Shown one piece after another: positions 24,784-33,236 of a stretch of 64,000 nucleotides of DNA. Source of the DNA: DASUPK01 sp963819715. GTDB taxonomy: Bacteria; Actinomycetota; Thermoleophilia; Solirubrobacterales; 70-9. The position numbers and the translations under genes were made by a program. Below the pieces are notes generated by a model, which had not been told where the DNA came from, made no database searches, and worked only from the letters and a program-made list of their open reading frames with translations. Location of the stretch: NCBI GenBank assembly GCA_963819715.1, contig CAWFXE010000003.1:124001-188000 (forward strand), read 5' to 3'. Positions within the stretch are counted from its first letter, which is position 1; each line of letters opens with the position of its first letter.

Positions 24784-24808
24784 AAAAACCCCGAGTCGTT
24801 AACGACTC
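24784..24808 (-). terminator. Intrinsic terminator of the VOC gene
   Basis: On the minus strand, ten bases after the stop of the VOC gene, a perfect 16-base palindrome (GAGTCGTT-AACGACTC) is followed by GGGG and five T residues. This is a textbook intrinsic terminator. Confidence 0.8.
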
Positions 24809-24817
24809 TTCCGTGGC

Positions 24818-25252
24818 TCAGCCGAGTTCCTGGGCGAGGCCGATTAGAAGTCCTTCGGGCCCCCGGATGTAGCAGAGCCTGTACATGTCTTCGTACTGAA
24901 CCACTTCGTCGACGAGCTCCGCGCCGTGTTCGCGGAGCCGATCGAGCGTATCGTCGATGTCGTCAACGGCGAACATGACACGCAGGTAGCCCAGAGCGTT
25001 GACGGGAGCGTTCCGGTGGTCAGCGGCAACAGGCGGCGTGACGAATCGCGAAAGCTCGAGTCGGCTTTGGCCATCCGGGGTGCGCATCATGGCGATCTCG
25101 ACTTGCTGGCCGTGCAGTCCCGTAACACGCCCCGACCACTCTCCGTCTACCGTCGCCTGTCCTTCGAGCTCGAGCCCGAGCTCGCGAAAGAACTCGATTG
25201 CAGCCGCCAAATCGTCAACGACGACGCCTACGTTGTCCATGCGGAGTGCCAT
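24818..25252 (-). CDS. VOC-family (glyoxalase/dioxygenase-like) protein
   Basis: A 144-residue vicinal-oxygen-chelate protein with two beta-alpha-beta-beta-beta modules: MDNVGVVVDDLAAAIEFFRE at the start and VMFAVDDIDDTLDRLREHG in the second half. It ends with the usual YIRGPEGLLIGLAQELG. Metal-ligand positions are only partly recognisable (E in GLLIGLAQE), so enzymatic activity is uncertain. It is monocistronic with its own terminator. Confidence 0.88.
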   Translation of the reverse strand: MALRMDNVGVVVDDLAAAIEFFRELGLELEGQATVDGEWSGRVTGLHGQQVEIAMMRTPDGQSRLELSRFVTPPVAADHRNAPVNALGYLRVMFAVDDIDDTLDRLREHGAELVDEVVQYEDMYRLCYIRGPEGLLIGLAQELG

Positions 25253-25327
25253 ATGCCGAAACCTACAGCGGTCGCCTATGGGGCTCGAAATGACACGTCC
25301 TCCGAGATGTGCACTTAGGACGAGAAC

Positions 25328-25356
25328 AAGCGCTCCTCGTCCAAAGCGGCGGTCTT
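25328..25356. repeat. Inverted copy of the CTTTGGACGAG repeat
   Basis: Read on the minus strand it is AAGACCGCCGCTTTGGACGAG followed by GAGCGCTT. It lies in the 303-bp gap between the divergent VOC gene (ending at its start, 25252) and the gene at 25557. The rest of that gap shows no gene; promoter elements for both flanking genes are presumably there but no clear consensus was seen. Confidence 0.45.
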
Positions 25357-25556
25357 ACTCGTGACGCTCCCGCCAACTCAGCTCCTGCATTCACGCGGTT
25401 GCGGAAGCGAGCGCCGCACAACCAAGACGCGTGCCCGTCATTTCCCGGAGGCAGGGGCGGGCTTGGAACTACGCTCCCTCCGTGGAACCGGAACCGTGCT
25501 TGCATAGCCATCTTTTCGTTCCGATTCTCAACTGAGGCTCGACGAAAGGAACAGGC

Positions 25557-25991
25557 ATGTTCAAGATCGGATGGAAGCAGGGTCAGGCGACCGTCATCGC
25601 TCGCGAGACTCACGAGGGCCAGTACCGCAGGGGGATCAACGTCTACGCCTCCACCGGTCTTTATCACCACGTCTACGACTACATCGCCGATGTCGAGCCC
25701 GACGACGGGAGCCCGGCCTTCCGCGCGAAGTTCATCGAGATGTTCCAGTCCGATGTGGAGCGTCGGCCGCTCCCCGGGGAGAAGGCTCAGGTGAAGTTCA
25801 ACCCCAAGACCCAGGAGACCTCGTTCGACCGCGATGCCCTTTGGAAGGAAGCCAAGGCTGAGAAGCAGGCCGGTAGCGAGAAATTCGATTCGATAGCCGA
25901 GGCGCCCGTGGGGACCCCTACCGGTAAGCCGGGGCTGGCCGGGGAAGTGGCCCAGCAGATCGAGGAGAAACTGCGCGAAGAAGGGAAGTAA
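25557..25991 (+). CDS. Hypothetical protein, soluble
   Basis: A 144-residue protein with a good ribosome binding site (AAAGGAAC, four bases before the ATG). It begins FKIGWKQGQATVIARETHEG and carries a Lys/Glu-rich C-terminal half (DALWKEAKAEKQAGSEK) likely to be helical. No membrane segment is present and no family is recognised. A partial repeat (GCGCGAAGACCGA at 26034-26046) follows the stop. Confidence 0.65.
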   Translation: MFKIGWKQGQATVIARETHEGQYRRGINVYASTGLYHHVYDYIADVEPDDGSPAFRAKFIEMFQSDVERRPLPGEKAQVKFNPKTQETSFDRDALWKEAKAEKQAGSEKFDSIAEAPVGTPTGKPGLAGEVAQQIEEKLREEGK

Positions 25992-26100
25992 CGCAGCTCC
26001 CTCGGGGAGCGCCAACCCCCTCACTGCTCCAATGCGCGAAGACCGACAGCTCACGGCGCTGACCCATGCGAGGGGAGAGCGCGACCAGTTCGGCAAGGTC

Positions 26101-26415
26101 TTACTGATACTTGAGGTGCTCGGCCACGATGCGGTCGACGGCGTCGGGATCGTCCGGGGTGATTGTCGGGACGATCCGTCGACCGAGATCGATCTCGAGC
26201 GCCACTTCCTTGTGCGGTCGTCCAGGGTCAAGGTTCCACCAGTGCTTGAAATCACCTGAGCCCCAGATGCGCCATCTGCCCCGAACTCTTCTCAGTGGGC
26301 GCCTCCTCACCGATCGGATCGAGTCATAAGGGATCCTCCTACTTCCCCACGGGTAGTAGCGGCGAATGATGAGTGCCGTGTCGTCGCAGGCGATCCTGCC
26401 GTCGTCGTAAGACAT
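26101..26415 (-). CDS. PH-like domain hypothetical protein
   Basis: A 104-residue protein resembling bacterial PH-like small proteins. DDTALIIRRYYPWGSRRIPY is followed by a very basic stretch and WRIWGSGDFKHWWNLDPGRP, a segment I recall from conserved actinobacterial hypotheticals. The start at 26415 (MSYDDGRIACDD) is preferred; the frame extends to 26493, but that part covers a repeat. No function is assigned. Confidence 0.65.
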   Translation of the reverse strand: MSYDDGRIACDDTALIIRRYYPWGSRRIPYDSIRSVRRRPLRRVRGRWRIWGSGDFKHWWNLDPGRPHKEVALEIDLGRRIVPTITPDDPDAVDRIVAEHLKYQ

Positions 26416-26447
26416 GCTCACAGTATTCACCGACTCGGTTCCGCTCT

Positions 26448-26500
26448 GCGCGAGAAGCGAGCGCCAAATTCCGAAGCATCGCTTCCCATGCAAAGCGCTC
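26448..26500. repeat. Dispersed repeat related to 49626-49678
   Basis: GCGCGAGAAGCGAGCGC is 16/17 identical to 49626-49642, followed at similar spacing by CCGAA and by CGCTTCCCATGCAAAGCG. That last part is a variant of the palindrome at 49657. A shorter copy of the left part (GCGCGAAGACCGA) is at 26034. The shared layout over ~50 bases suggests a real dispersed element, not chance hairpins. Confidence 0.5.
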
Positions 26501-26569
26501 CTCTTGAAATCACACCTCTATGGGTGGCGGGCGCACAACCATCAGGCCGCGACCTGACGGCAAGGGCCG

Positions 26570-27895
26570 TCAGCCGGTCACCCAGTCGGGCTTCCCCGTC
26601 TTCGGCACCTCGCCGGCGATTCGCGACATGACGCCGTAGAAGCGCGGCAGCTCCGGGTAGACGATCGCCTTGCCGGTCGTGATCAGGCCGACCGAGATCG
26701 CCCGCTCCGGATCGGCCCAGCCCATGATGTTGATCAGCCCGAGGTGGCCGAAGGCGAGGTCCGTGTCGCGGCCGTAGAGGCTCACGTAGTCGGCGCCCAG
26801 CATGAGGCCGTAGGAAAAGCGAGTCGGGAAGACCAGCGAGAAGTCGATCTCGAGATGGGACTGCTCGGTGAGCGCCCGCCGGATCGTCCTCGGCTCCATC
26901 ACCCGCACGCCGTCGAGCTCCCCTCCCTGCCTGAAGATCTCGAAGAAGCGCGAGAGCTCATTCGCCGTCGTGACCACGTTGGCGGAGGGCACCAGCGCCG
27001 TCAGGAAGCGCGGGTCGTTCGAGAGCTCGACGATGTCGCCGAGCGGCGCGCCCAGCACCCGCTTGACGAGCGTGGAGAGCGGCGGGAGCAGCGGCGGCCC
27101 GGTCACGTAGGAGGGTGCGACGGCATCCACGTCCTCGGGCGCGACGCCGTAGTTGCCCCACCTGAAGCCCAGCGGGTCAAGGATCTCCTCCGTGAGGACC
27201 TCCCGAACGGTCTTGCCGGTCACCCTCCGGACGATCTCGCCGAGAATGTACCCGCCCGAGACAGCGTGGTAGGCGAGCAGGCGGCCCGGCCGGACGCTCG
27301 GCTTCTCCTCGCAGATCAGCCTGACCGTGCGGTCCCAGTCATTTATCGAATCGAGATCGAGGGTCTCCTCGGGCATGGACGCGACTCCGGCCCGGTGCGC
27401 CAGGACATGGGCGATCGTGGTGCTCTCCTTCCCCTTCTGCGCGTACTCGGGTATGTACTCGCTGACCAGGTCGCCGATGTGGAGCTGGCGCCGCTCGTCG
27501 AGCAGGTGGACGACCATCGCGGTGACTGCCTTCGACGCCGAGTAGATGCAGGCCGGGGTGCCCGGCGTCATCGGGACCTTCGGGGCGTCCTCCGAGTCGC
27601 CCGGGCCGTTGCCGCGCGCGTGCCCGATGGCGCGGTCGAGGACCACTTTGCCCTCGCGGCGCAGGCAGAGCTGCAGGCCCGGGTGGACCCCGCTGCGGTA
27701 GAGGTCGACCGCCGCCTCCCAGATGTGCTCCACCGTCTCCCGGTCGAGTCCGGCCGCGGCCGGCTGGGTCTCGTCCCCCCTCGTCGTCACGGCCTCCAGG
27801 TCGTCGGGGAGGTGGACGCGATGGAAAACGTCGGGGACGCCCGGCAGACGCGGCAGGTGCAGGACGTCCCCCAGGTGTGGACGTCGAGGTGCCAA
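26570..27895 (-). CDS. Serine hydrolase, beta-lactamase/penicillin-binding class C fold
   Basis: A 441-residue beta-lactamase-family hydrolase (PF00144). The SxxK nucleophile motif is SASK in CIYSASKAVTAMVVHLLDE. A Y-x-S/N-like YHAVSGGYILGEIV follows, and the third motif region is FGHLGLINIMGWADP. Members are mostly esterases or peptidases, not true lactamases. The start is a TTG immediately after the Rho-like gene's stop, without an obvious ribosome binding site. The N-terminal ~30 residues are therefore uncertain, but coupling with the upstream gene is likely. Confidence 0.88.
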   Translation of the reverse strand: MAPRRPHLGDVLHLPRLPGVPDVFHRVHLPDDLEAVTTRGDETQPAAAGLDRETVEHIWEAAVDLYRSGVHPGLQLCLRREGKVVLDRAIGHARGNGPGDSEDAPKVPMTPGTPACIYSASKAVTAMVVHLLDERRQLHIGDLVSEYIPEYAQKGKESTTIAHVLAHRAGVASMPEETLDLDSINDWDRTVRLICEEKPSVRPGRLLAYHAVSGGYILGEIVRRVTGKTVREVLTEEILDPLGFRWGNYGVAPEDVDAVAPSYVTGPPLLPPLSTLVKRVLGAPLGDIVELSNDPRFLTALVPSANVVTTANELSRFFEIFRQGGELDGVRVMEPRTIRRALTEQSHLEIDFSLVFPTRFSYGLMLGADYVSLYGRDTDLAFGHLGLINIMGWADPERAISVGLITTGKAIVYPELPRFYGVMSRIAGEVPKTGKPDWVTG

Positions 27896-29143
27896 CTACA
27901 GCCGGCTGAGCAGCTCCGCGTTGCTCGCCGTGGCGACGATTTGATCCGAGAGCGCCTGGGCCGCCTGCTCGGGGTCCATCTCGGCCAATTCCGCGCGGAG
28001 CTTGCGGACGTTCTCCAGCTCGTCGGCGTCACGCAGCTCGTCCTCGCCCGAGGCGCGACTGTCGGCCGGGACCAGCGCGGGGACGATGCCCTTCGCCGCC
28101 AGGCCGGCGTCCAGCCGGAGGAGCAGGTTCTCGGTCGTCTCCAGCGCCTCGCGGACCTCGGCGCCCCGGTCGTCTGAGTCGAGCACGGTCGCGATCACGG
28201 TGAGCGAGCCGCTGCCCTCCTCGCTGAGCTCCCGGCCGGCGCCGAAGATGCGCTTGACCCTGGCCGAGTCCCGGTAGCCCAGGGCCAGCCGGCTGAGGGA
28301 ATCGATCAGGACGACCACGTCCTCCCCGGACTCGGCGAGCCGCTTGGCGTGCCCCATCGCCAGCTCGGCCGCGCGGATCTGGTCGCGCGGCTCCTGGTCG
28401 GCGGTCGCCGCGAAGATCTCGGCCTGCGGGAGGGCGCGCTCCCACCGGGGTACCTCCTCGGGGCGCTCGTCGGCGAGCAGGACGCAGAGGTGCGCCCCGG
28501 TCTCGGCGATCGCGGCGCCGAGGGCGCGCAGGAGCGTGGTGCGGCCCGAGCGCGGCTGGGCGAGGACCAGCACCCGCTGCCCGAACGCCAGAGGGCCCAG
28601 CAGGTCGACCGCCCGAACGAGCGGATCGCCCGCGGCGTCTGGTGCGAGCAGGCGCCGATGCGGCGGCGCTGCGGTCAGGTCCTCGAAGTCCTTTCGCTCC
28701 CCCTCTGGCGATTGCCCGTTGACCGACTCGATCCTGATCAGCGCGCGATGTCGCTCTCCACGGCGTGGTTGCCGGGCGGGTCCTCTCACCTCGTCACCCG
28801 GCCGCAGCTCGCAGCGACGGATCTGGGAGGCGGAGACGTATACGTCGCCCTCCGCCTCGCTCAGGCCACTCAGCCGCAGGAAGCCGTAGCCCTGGGGCAT
28901 GCGATCGAGCACCCCCGTCACCTCCTCGGATTCGACCTCATCAGAAGCCTCCTCCTCGGGTGAGGCAACCTCCTTGACCGTCTCCTCGCTTGCGCTGGGT
29001 GTCTCCTCGGTGGCGCCAGCCTCCCCGAGGGCCTCGATCAGCTCGTCGCGCGTGAGCATGCGGTAGCGCTCCACGCCCTGCTCGCGCGCCCGCCGGTGCA
29101 GGTCGGCGAGATGTTCGTCCTTGAGCGCCATCAACGCGCGCAT
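27896..29143 (-). CDS. Rho-like protein with altered ATPase residues
   Basis: A 415-residue homologue of transcription termination factor Rho with a Rho_N-like helical start, acidic linker, cold-shock RNA-binding domain (MPQGYGFLRL, DVYVSASQIRR) and the RecA-type core. The catalytic glutamate segment ADERPEEV and Walker B VVVLIDSLSRLALGY are kept. The P-loop is AQPRSGRTTL, with Arg where Walker A lysine should be (R201). The positions matching E. coli R353 and the arginine finger R366 are both glycine (KGIVPAL, RASGEDEL). RNA binding may survive while ATP hydrolysis is doubtful. A canonical Rho presumably exists elsewhere. Confidence 0.85.
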   Translation of the reverse strand: MRALMALKDEHLADLHRRAREQGVERYRMLTRDELIEALGEAGATEETPSASEETVKEVASPEEEASDEVESEEVTGVLDRMPQGYGFLRLSGLSEAEGDVYVSASQIRRCELRPGDEVRGPARQPRRGERHRALIRIESVNGQSPEGERKDFEDLTAAPPHRRLLAPDAAGDPLVRAVDLLGPLAFGQRVLVLAQPRSGRTTLLRALGAAIAETGAHLCVLLADERPEEVPRWERALPQAEIFAATADQEPRDQIRAAELAMGHAKRLAESGEDVVVLIDSLSRLALGYRDSARVKRIFGAGRELSEEGSGSLTVIATVLDSDDRGAEVREALETTENLLLRLDAGLAAKGIVPALVPADSRASGEDELRDADELENVRKLRAELAEMDPEQAAQALSDQIVATASNAELLSRL

Positions 29144-29173
29144 GCTAGTGGCCTCGATGCGGCGACCACGCCG

Positions 29174-30847
29174 TTAGGTGGCGAGCGCCCTCGGATCGAG
29201 CCCCTCGGCCCCGGCCACGCCGCCCCACGCCTCGGCCTCCTCGGAGACACGAGATCCGCTCCAGCCGAGCTCGTCTCCGAGGACGGCGGCGACAGCCGCG
29301 ACGCGCTCCCCGTCGCGGAGCTCGGGCTCGACGACCAACCCGAGGCGAGTCCGGCGGAGAAGCACGTCGGCGACGGAGCGCGCCTGCTCGCGCCTCGCGG
29401 CGATCACGACCTCGGCCATCAGGTCGGGGTGCCCGGGGACGATGGGCTCCGCCAGCTCCGGGCGCTCCTCGCAGAGGTCGAGGACAGCCCGGGCCGCGTG
29501 ACCGTATCGAAAGGCGAGCTGGTCGGTCGCGCCGTAAGGAAGCTCGACTTCGGTCTCCAGATCGTTGCTCCGAGCGGACATCCCGAGCGGGATGTCGTCC
29601 GTCCGACACTCGGCCTCGCGACCCTCGCGGTGCACGATCCGGTCGACCACCTGGGCGGCCATCCTCCGGAAGGTGGTCAGCTTGCCGCCGGTGATGGTGA
29701 GCATCCCCGACGAGGTCTCGTACAGCTCGGCCTTGCGGGAGATGTCGACGGACTTCTTCGGATCGCCGGAGGCGATCAGCGGCCGGACGCCCGCGTAGGC
29801 GCCGGTCAGGTCCCCGGGCCCGATGGTCGTCCCGAAGTAGGCGTTGAGGGCCTCGAGCAGGTAGGTGACGTCGTCCCCGCCGGGCGGCACGTGGTCGATC
29901 TCGCCCTCGTAGTCGTTGTCCGTCGTCCCCACCAGGACCCGCCCGTACCAGGGCAGGGCGAAGATCGTCCGGTCCGCCCCGGCGGGCACGATGCAGGCGG
30001 CGGTGCCGATCTCGAGGTCGTCCGTCGAGAGCGTCACGTGGGAGCCGCGGCTCGGGCGGATCTTCGGGACGTCCTCCTCTGTGAGCAGCTCGCCCGGGCG
30101 GATCTGGTCGGCCCAGACCCCGGTCGCGTTGACCACGGTGTCCGCGCGGACCTCGAAGCGCTGCCCGGTCTCCGCCTCGGTGCAGGCGACGCCGGCGGCC
30201 CGCCCCTTCTCCTCCAGGACTCCGGTCACCTCCGCCCCGTTCAGGATCACCGCGCCGAATCGTTCCGCCTCCCCCAGCACGGTCAGCACGAGCCGCGCGT
30301 CGTCCGTCTGGCAGTCGTAGAAGAGATACGCCGAGCTCGGGTTCATCGGCTCCAGCGCCGGGATCAGCTCGGACGCCTCCTCGCCGGAGATGGTGCGGTG
30401 ACGGTCCGGGGACCAGTACTCGGCCTCTTCCCCGTGCTCGCTGCGCTGGCTGCGACCTCGTCCGATGCGCGAGGTCGCCATCACGTCGTACATGTTGAGC
30501 CCGATCCCGATCGCCCGGTTCCTGCGCTCCCCGCCCAGGGCGGGAACCAGGAACGGCGTTGGGTAGACGAGGTGCGGCGCGAGCCTGACCAGCAGCTGGC
30601 GCTCGAGCAGCGCCTCACGCACCAGACCGAGGTCGAAGTTCTGCAGGTATCGCAGACCGCCGTGGACCATCTTCGAGGAGCGGCTCGAGGTGCCCTGGGC
30701 GAAGTCGCCGCGCTCGACCAGCGCGACGGAATAGCCGCGGGAGGCCGCATCGAGCGCGACCCCTGCTCCGGTGATCCCGCCCCCGACGACCACCACGTCG
30801 AACGGGTGCTCCTGCATCGCCTGCAGCGCGTCGTTGCGGGAGATCAC
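29174..30847 (-). CDS. glpD: Glycerol-3-phosphate dehydrogenase GlpD (FAD-dependent)
   Basis: A 557-residue aerobic glycerol-3-phosphate dehydrogenase: FAD motif DVVVVGGGITGAGVALDAA at 17-35, GDFAQGTSSRSSKMVHGGLR, NATGVWADQI, and the substrate/FAD region TGGKLTTFRRMA. The C-terminal DAO_C cap domain is complete. It oxidises glycerol-3-phosphate to dihydroxyacetone phosphate at the membrane and passes electrons to quinone. It starts four bases after the nitroreductase stop, hence probably in the same transcript. Confidence 0.96.
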   Translation of the reverse strand: MISRNDALQAMQEHPFDVVVVGGGITGAGVALDAASRGYSVALVERGDFAQGTSSRSSKMVHGGLRYLQNFDLGLVREALLERQLLVRLAPHLVYPTPFLVPALGGERRNRAIGIGLNMYDVMATSRIGRGRSQRSEHGEEAEYWSPDRHRTISGEEASELIPALEPMNPSSAYLFYDCQTDDARLVLTVLGEAERFGAVILNGAEVTGVLEEKGRAAGVACTEAETGQRFEVRADTVVNATGVWADQIRPGELLTEEDVPKIRPSRGSHVTLSTDDLEIGTAACIVPAGADRTIFALPWYGRVLVGTTDNDYEGEIDHVPPGGDDVTYLLEALNAYFGTTIGPGDLTGAYAGVRPLIASGDPKKSVDISRKAELYETSSGMLTITGGKLTTFRRMAAQVVDRIVHREGREAECRTDDIPLGMSARSNDLETEVELPYGATDQLAFRYGHAARAVLDLCEERPELAEPIVPGHPDLMAEVVIAARREQARSVADVLLRRTRLGLVVEPELRDGERVAAVAAVLGDELGWSGSRVSEEAEAWGGVAGAEGLDPRALAT

Positions 30848-30851
30848 CGGA

Positions 30852-31361
30852 TCACTCCAGGAACTCGATCACCTGATCGGCGGGCAGCCGCTCCGGCGGC
30901 TTCTGCTCCTGGACGGGCGTGCCGAGATGAAGCAGGCCGACGAACGCCTCATCCTCGGGAATGCCCACGGCCGCCCGTCCCTCCGGCGTTCGCAGCACCT
31001 CCGGCGTCCGCCAGTAGGTGGCGAGGCCGCGGTTATGGCCGGCCAGCAACACGATGTAGGCGGCGCAGGCGGCGGCGTGCAGGTCCTCCTCGTCCTGAAT
31101 CGGGTCTCCGGTCAGCACGGAGGAAACGACCACGAGCGTCGGGGCGCGATCGAGCTTCGAGGCCGACACCGGGCCTGCGGCCTCCTTCAGGCGCTCCAGC
31201 GCCTCGGGCCCGATCACGCGAAAGCGCCATGGGTTCGTCAGGTTGTGGTTGGGCGCCCAGCGGGCGAGTTCGAGGATCTCCTCGAGCAGCGCGCGGTCGA
31301 CCGGCACGGGCCGGTAGGCCTTGTGGGTGCGCCGCGTGCGGATCGCCTCCTCGACATCCAT
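30852..31361 (-). CDS. Nitroreductase family FMN protein
   Basis: A 169-residue single-domain nitroreductase. The FMN-phosphate arginines are in EEAIRTRRTHKAYRP, then ARWAPNHNLTNPWRFRVI and the C-terminal GLLHLGTPVQEQKPP. It resembles short YdjA-type members. Although BluB (which makes the B12 lower ligand) is also a nitroreductase and this gene follows a B12-type operon by 21 bp, the characteristic BluB residues are not evident. The substrate is unknown. Confidence 0.88.
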   Translation of the reverse strand: MDVEEAIRTRRTHKAYRPVPVDRALLEEILELARWAPNHNLTNPWRFRVIGPEALERLKEAAGPVSASKLDRAPTLVVVSSVLTGDPIQDEEDLHAAACAAYIVLLAGHNRGLATYWRTPEVLRTPEGRAAVGIPEDEAFVGLLHLGTPVQEQKPPERLPADQVIEFLE

Positions 31362-31382
31362 AGGAGAAACCTAGCTTGCGGA

Positions 31383-33236
31383 CTACTGAGGGAGGCGGCG
31401 CCGGTAGTGGAGCCAACCCGCCCAGACCGCGATGGCGCCGAGCGCGACGATTCCCAGGACGATCACCCAGTCCGGGATGCCCCCTCCCCCGCCGCCGGAC
31501 TCGGTCGAAGAGGCCGGCTCGGGCGCGATGGGCTGTCTCTGCCCGGAAATCGAAGTCGCGGGTGAGGCCTCCGCCGGAGCCGTGCCGGCTGGCTTCTTCT
31601 TGCCGCCCGCATCGCCCGCGGGCACACCCACCGCGCCGCCACCACCGGAGGAGGCGCCGGCGGTCACCTTCGACACCGTCCTCGGCACCGGATTGAGAGG
31701 GAATGACGTGTTGTCGACCGCCATCAGCGCCTGGCCCGTCACCCACACCGGGGTCTGGTCGCTCGTCTGCGAGTAGCGGTAGTGGCCATCGCCGACCTGC
31801 GTCGAGGACAGGTAGCTCAGAGGGGTGCCGCCGCTTCGCACCGAGGCCGGTGAGACACCGGCCGCGAGCAGTCCCTGGGCGGCCCAGGCCGTCGATTGGG
31901 AGTTGACGGGGCCGCTCGAGAGCGCGAAGCCGCCGCCGGAGCGCTGCACGCCGCGCAGGTAGGTGACTCCCCGCCGGAGGCCCCCGCCTCCCCCGGCCGC
32001 AGCCAGCGCCTGGAGGACGGCGCCGGTGCTGTCCGCGTCGCTCGCCGAGCCGGCCGCGAATCCCCAGCCGCCATCGTCGTTCTGATTGCGACGGAGCCAG
32101 CCGGCGGAGCGGGAGTTGCCCGAGCTCGCTCCCGCGGCCTTGAGGGCGAGGATCCCGAATGCAGTGGGATTGACCTGCCCGCCCCAGGAGCCATCGCCGC
32201 CGCGGCGCGCCAGCAGGCGGCTGACCAGGTCGTGGCCCTGGAAATGCCGCGGGTCGAGCCCGGCGCCATGGAGAAGCAGGACCGTTCGCTCGATGTCGCC
32301 GGTGGTGCTGATCTGGCCGACGGTCCCCGCGAGGTAGCTGATCGGCGTCGCGTCGCCGCTGTCGACGTCGAGCGGGTTGACGCCAGCCGCCTCCAGGCCC
32401 AGGCCCGCCCAGCCCGTCATCGCGGGGCTCGACGCCTCGCCCTTCCCGAATCCGAATCCACCGTCGCCGTTCTGCGCGCCCCGCAGCCAGGAGACGGCGG
32501 CCGAGGAGCCGCCGGACGCATGGGCCCGCGGACCGCCGAGCACCGAGGGGACAGCGATCAGCAGGGCTATGAGAAGACAGGCGGCGCCGGCTATCGCTCC
32601 CCTCGCCCGGGGACCCGAGCTCGCAACCCGGCGCCAGGCGAACTCGAAGCGCCGCCGGTAGCGGAGCAGCATCCGCACCATCGCCGGCCCCGCCACCAGT
32701 GCGAGCGCCGCGTTGCCGGCGGCGTGGGCGATGTTGAAGGGCAGCCCTCGGGCCGAGAGCGCCAGGAACCTGTCGAGGGACTGCTCGCCGCCGTAGGTGA
32801 CCATCAGGGAGAGGTCGAGCAGGGCGCCGTAGGCGAAACCGGCGAAGGCGCAGAAGACAGCCAGTCCGACCCGCCCGACCCCCCTCCCGGTGACCATCGC
32901 GAGACCCGCGCCGAGCAGCCCGGTCATGCCCCAGCCGGCCATCTGCCAGGGGGTCCAGGGGCCCTGTCCCAGCCAGAAATTCGAGACCAGTCCCGTGAGC
33001 GCCCCGACCGCGAAGCCCGGCGCCCCGCCGAGGGCATAACCCGAGATCAGCGCGATGTCGGTGCTCGGAACGACGTTCGGGATCGGGGAGAACGCCACCC
33101 GCGCAGCCACCGAGATCGCCGCCAGGGCAGCGACGAGCGCGACGATCTGCGACGGCGGGCGCGAGCGCTCGTACCAGACGAATCCACCGAGGAGGGTCAG
33201 CCCGAGCACCGCGAACACGCCCACCTGCCAACTCAT
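31383..33236 (-). CDS. ECF transporter S-component fused to an alpha/alpha-barrel (prenyltransferase-like) domain
   Basis: A 617-residue fusion. Residues 1-~200 are a six-helix ECF S-component (FSPIPNVVPSTDIALISGYA, APGFAVGALTGLVSNFW). A further helix at ~213-233 leads out to a domain at ~245-510 with QW-like repeats (AQNGDGGFGF, RRGGDGSWGG, NQNDDGGWGF, QRSGGGFAL, QVGDGHYRY). This is the alpha/alpha barrel of squalene cyclases, prenyltransferases and intrinsic factor/transcobalamin. A flexible Gly/Pro/Lys linker and a C-terminal membrane helix (~588-607) tether it again. It is coupled to ecfA (ATGA) in a cobalamin-riboswitch operon, so cobalamin is the predicted substrate. Confidence 0.85.
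   Translation of the reverse strand: MSWQVGVFAVLGLTLLGGFVWYERSRPPSQIVALVAALAAISVAARVAFSPIPNVVPSTDIALISGYALGGAPGFAVGALTGLVSNFWLGQGPWTPWQMAGWGMTGLLGAGLAMVTGRGVGRVGLAVFCAFAGFAYGALLDLSLMVTYGGEQSLDRFLALSARGLPFNIAHAAGNAALALVAGPAMVRMLLRYRRRFEFAWRRVASSGPRARGAIAGAACLLIALLIAVPSVLGGPRAHASGGSSAAVSWLRGAQNGDGGFGFGKGEASSPAMTGWAGLGLEAAGVNPLDVDSGDATPISYLAGTVGQISTTGDIERTVLLLHGAGLDPRHFQGHDLVSRLLARRGGDGSWGGQVNPTAFGILALKAAGASSGNSRSAGWLRRNQNDDGGWGFAAGSASDADSTGAVLQALAAAGGGGGLRRGVTYLRGVQRSGGGFALSSGPVNSQSTAWAAQGLLAAGVSPASVRSGGTPLSYLSSTQVGDGHYRYSQTSDQTPVWVTGQALMAVDNTSFPLNPVPRTVSKVTAGASSGGGGAVGVPAGDAGGKKKPAGTAPAEASPATSISGQRQPIAPEPASSTESGGGGGGIPDWVIVLGIVALGAIAVWAGWLHYRRRLPQ

Noticed and set aside
30852..31361. Nitroreductase as BluB, which would complete a B12 theme
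   Set aside because: The protein is a short YdjA-like nitroreductase; I could not identify BluB-specific residues, so proximity alone does not justify the call.
29096..31363. A 755-codon open frame on the plus strand opposite glpD and the nitroreductase gene
   Set aside because: It is antisense to two strongly supported genes, and its translation is a low-complexity Arg/Gly/Val/Asp composition typical of the complement of GC-rich coding DNA.
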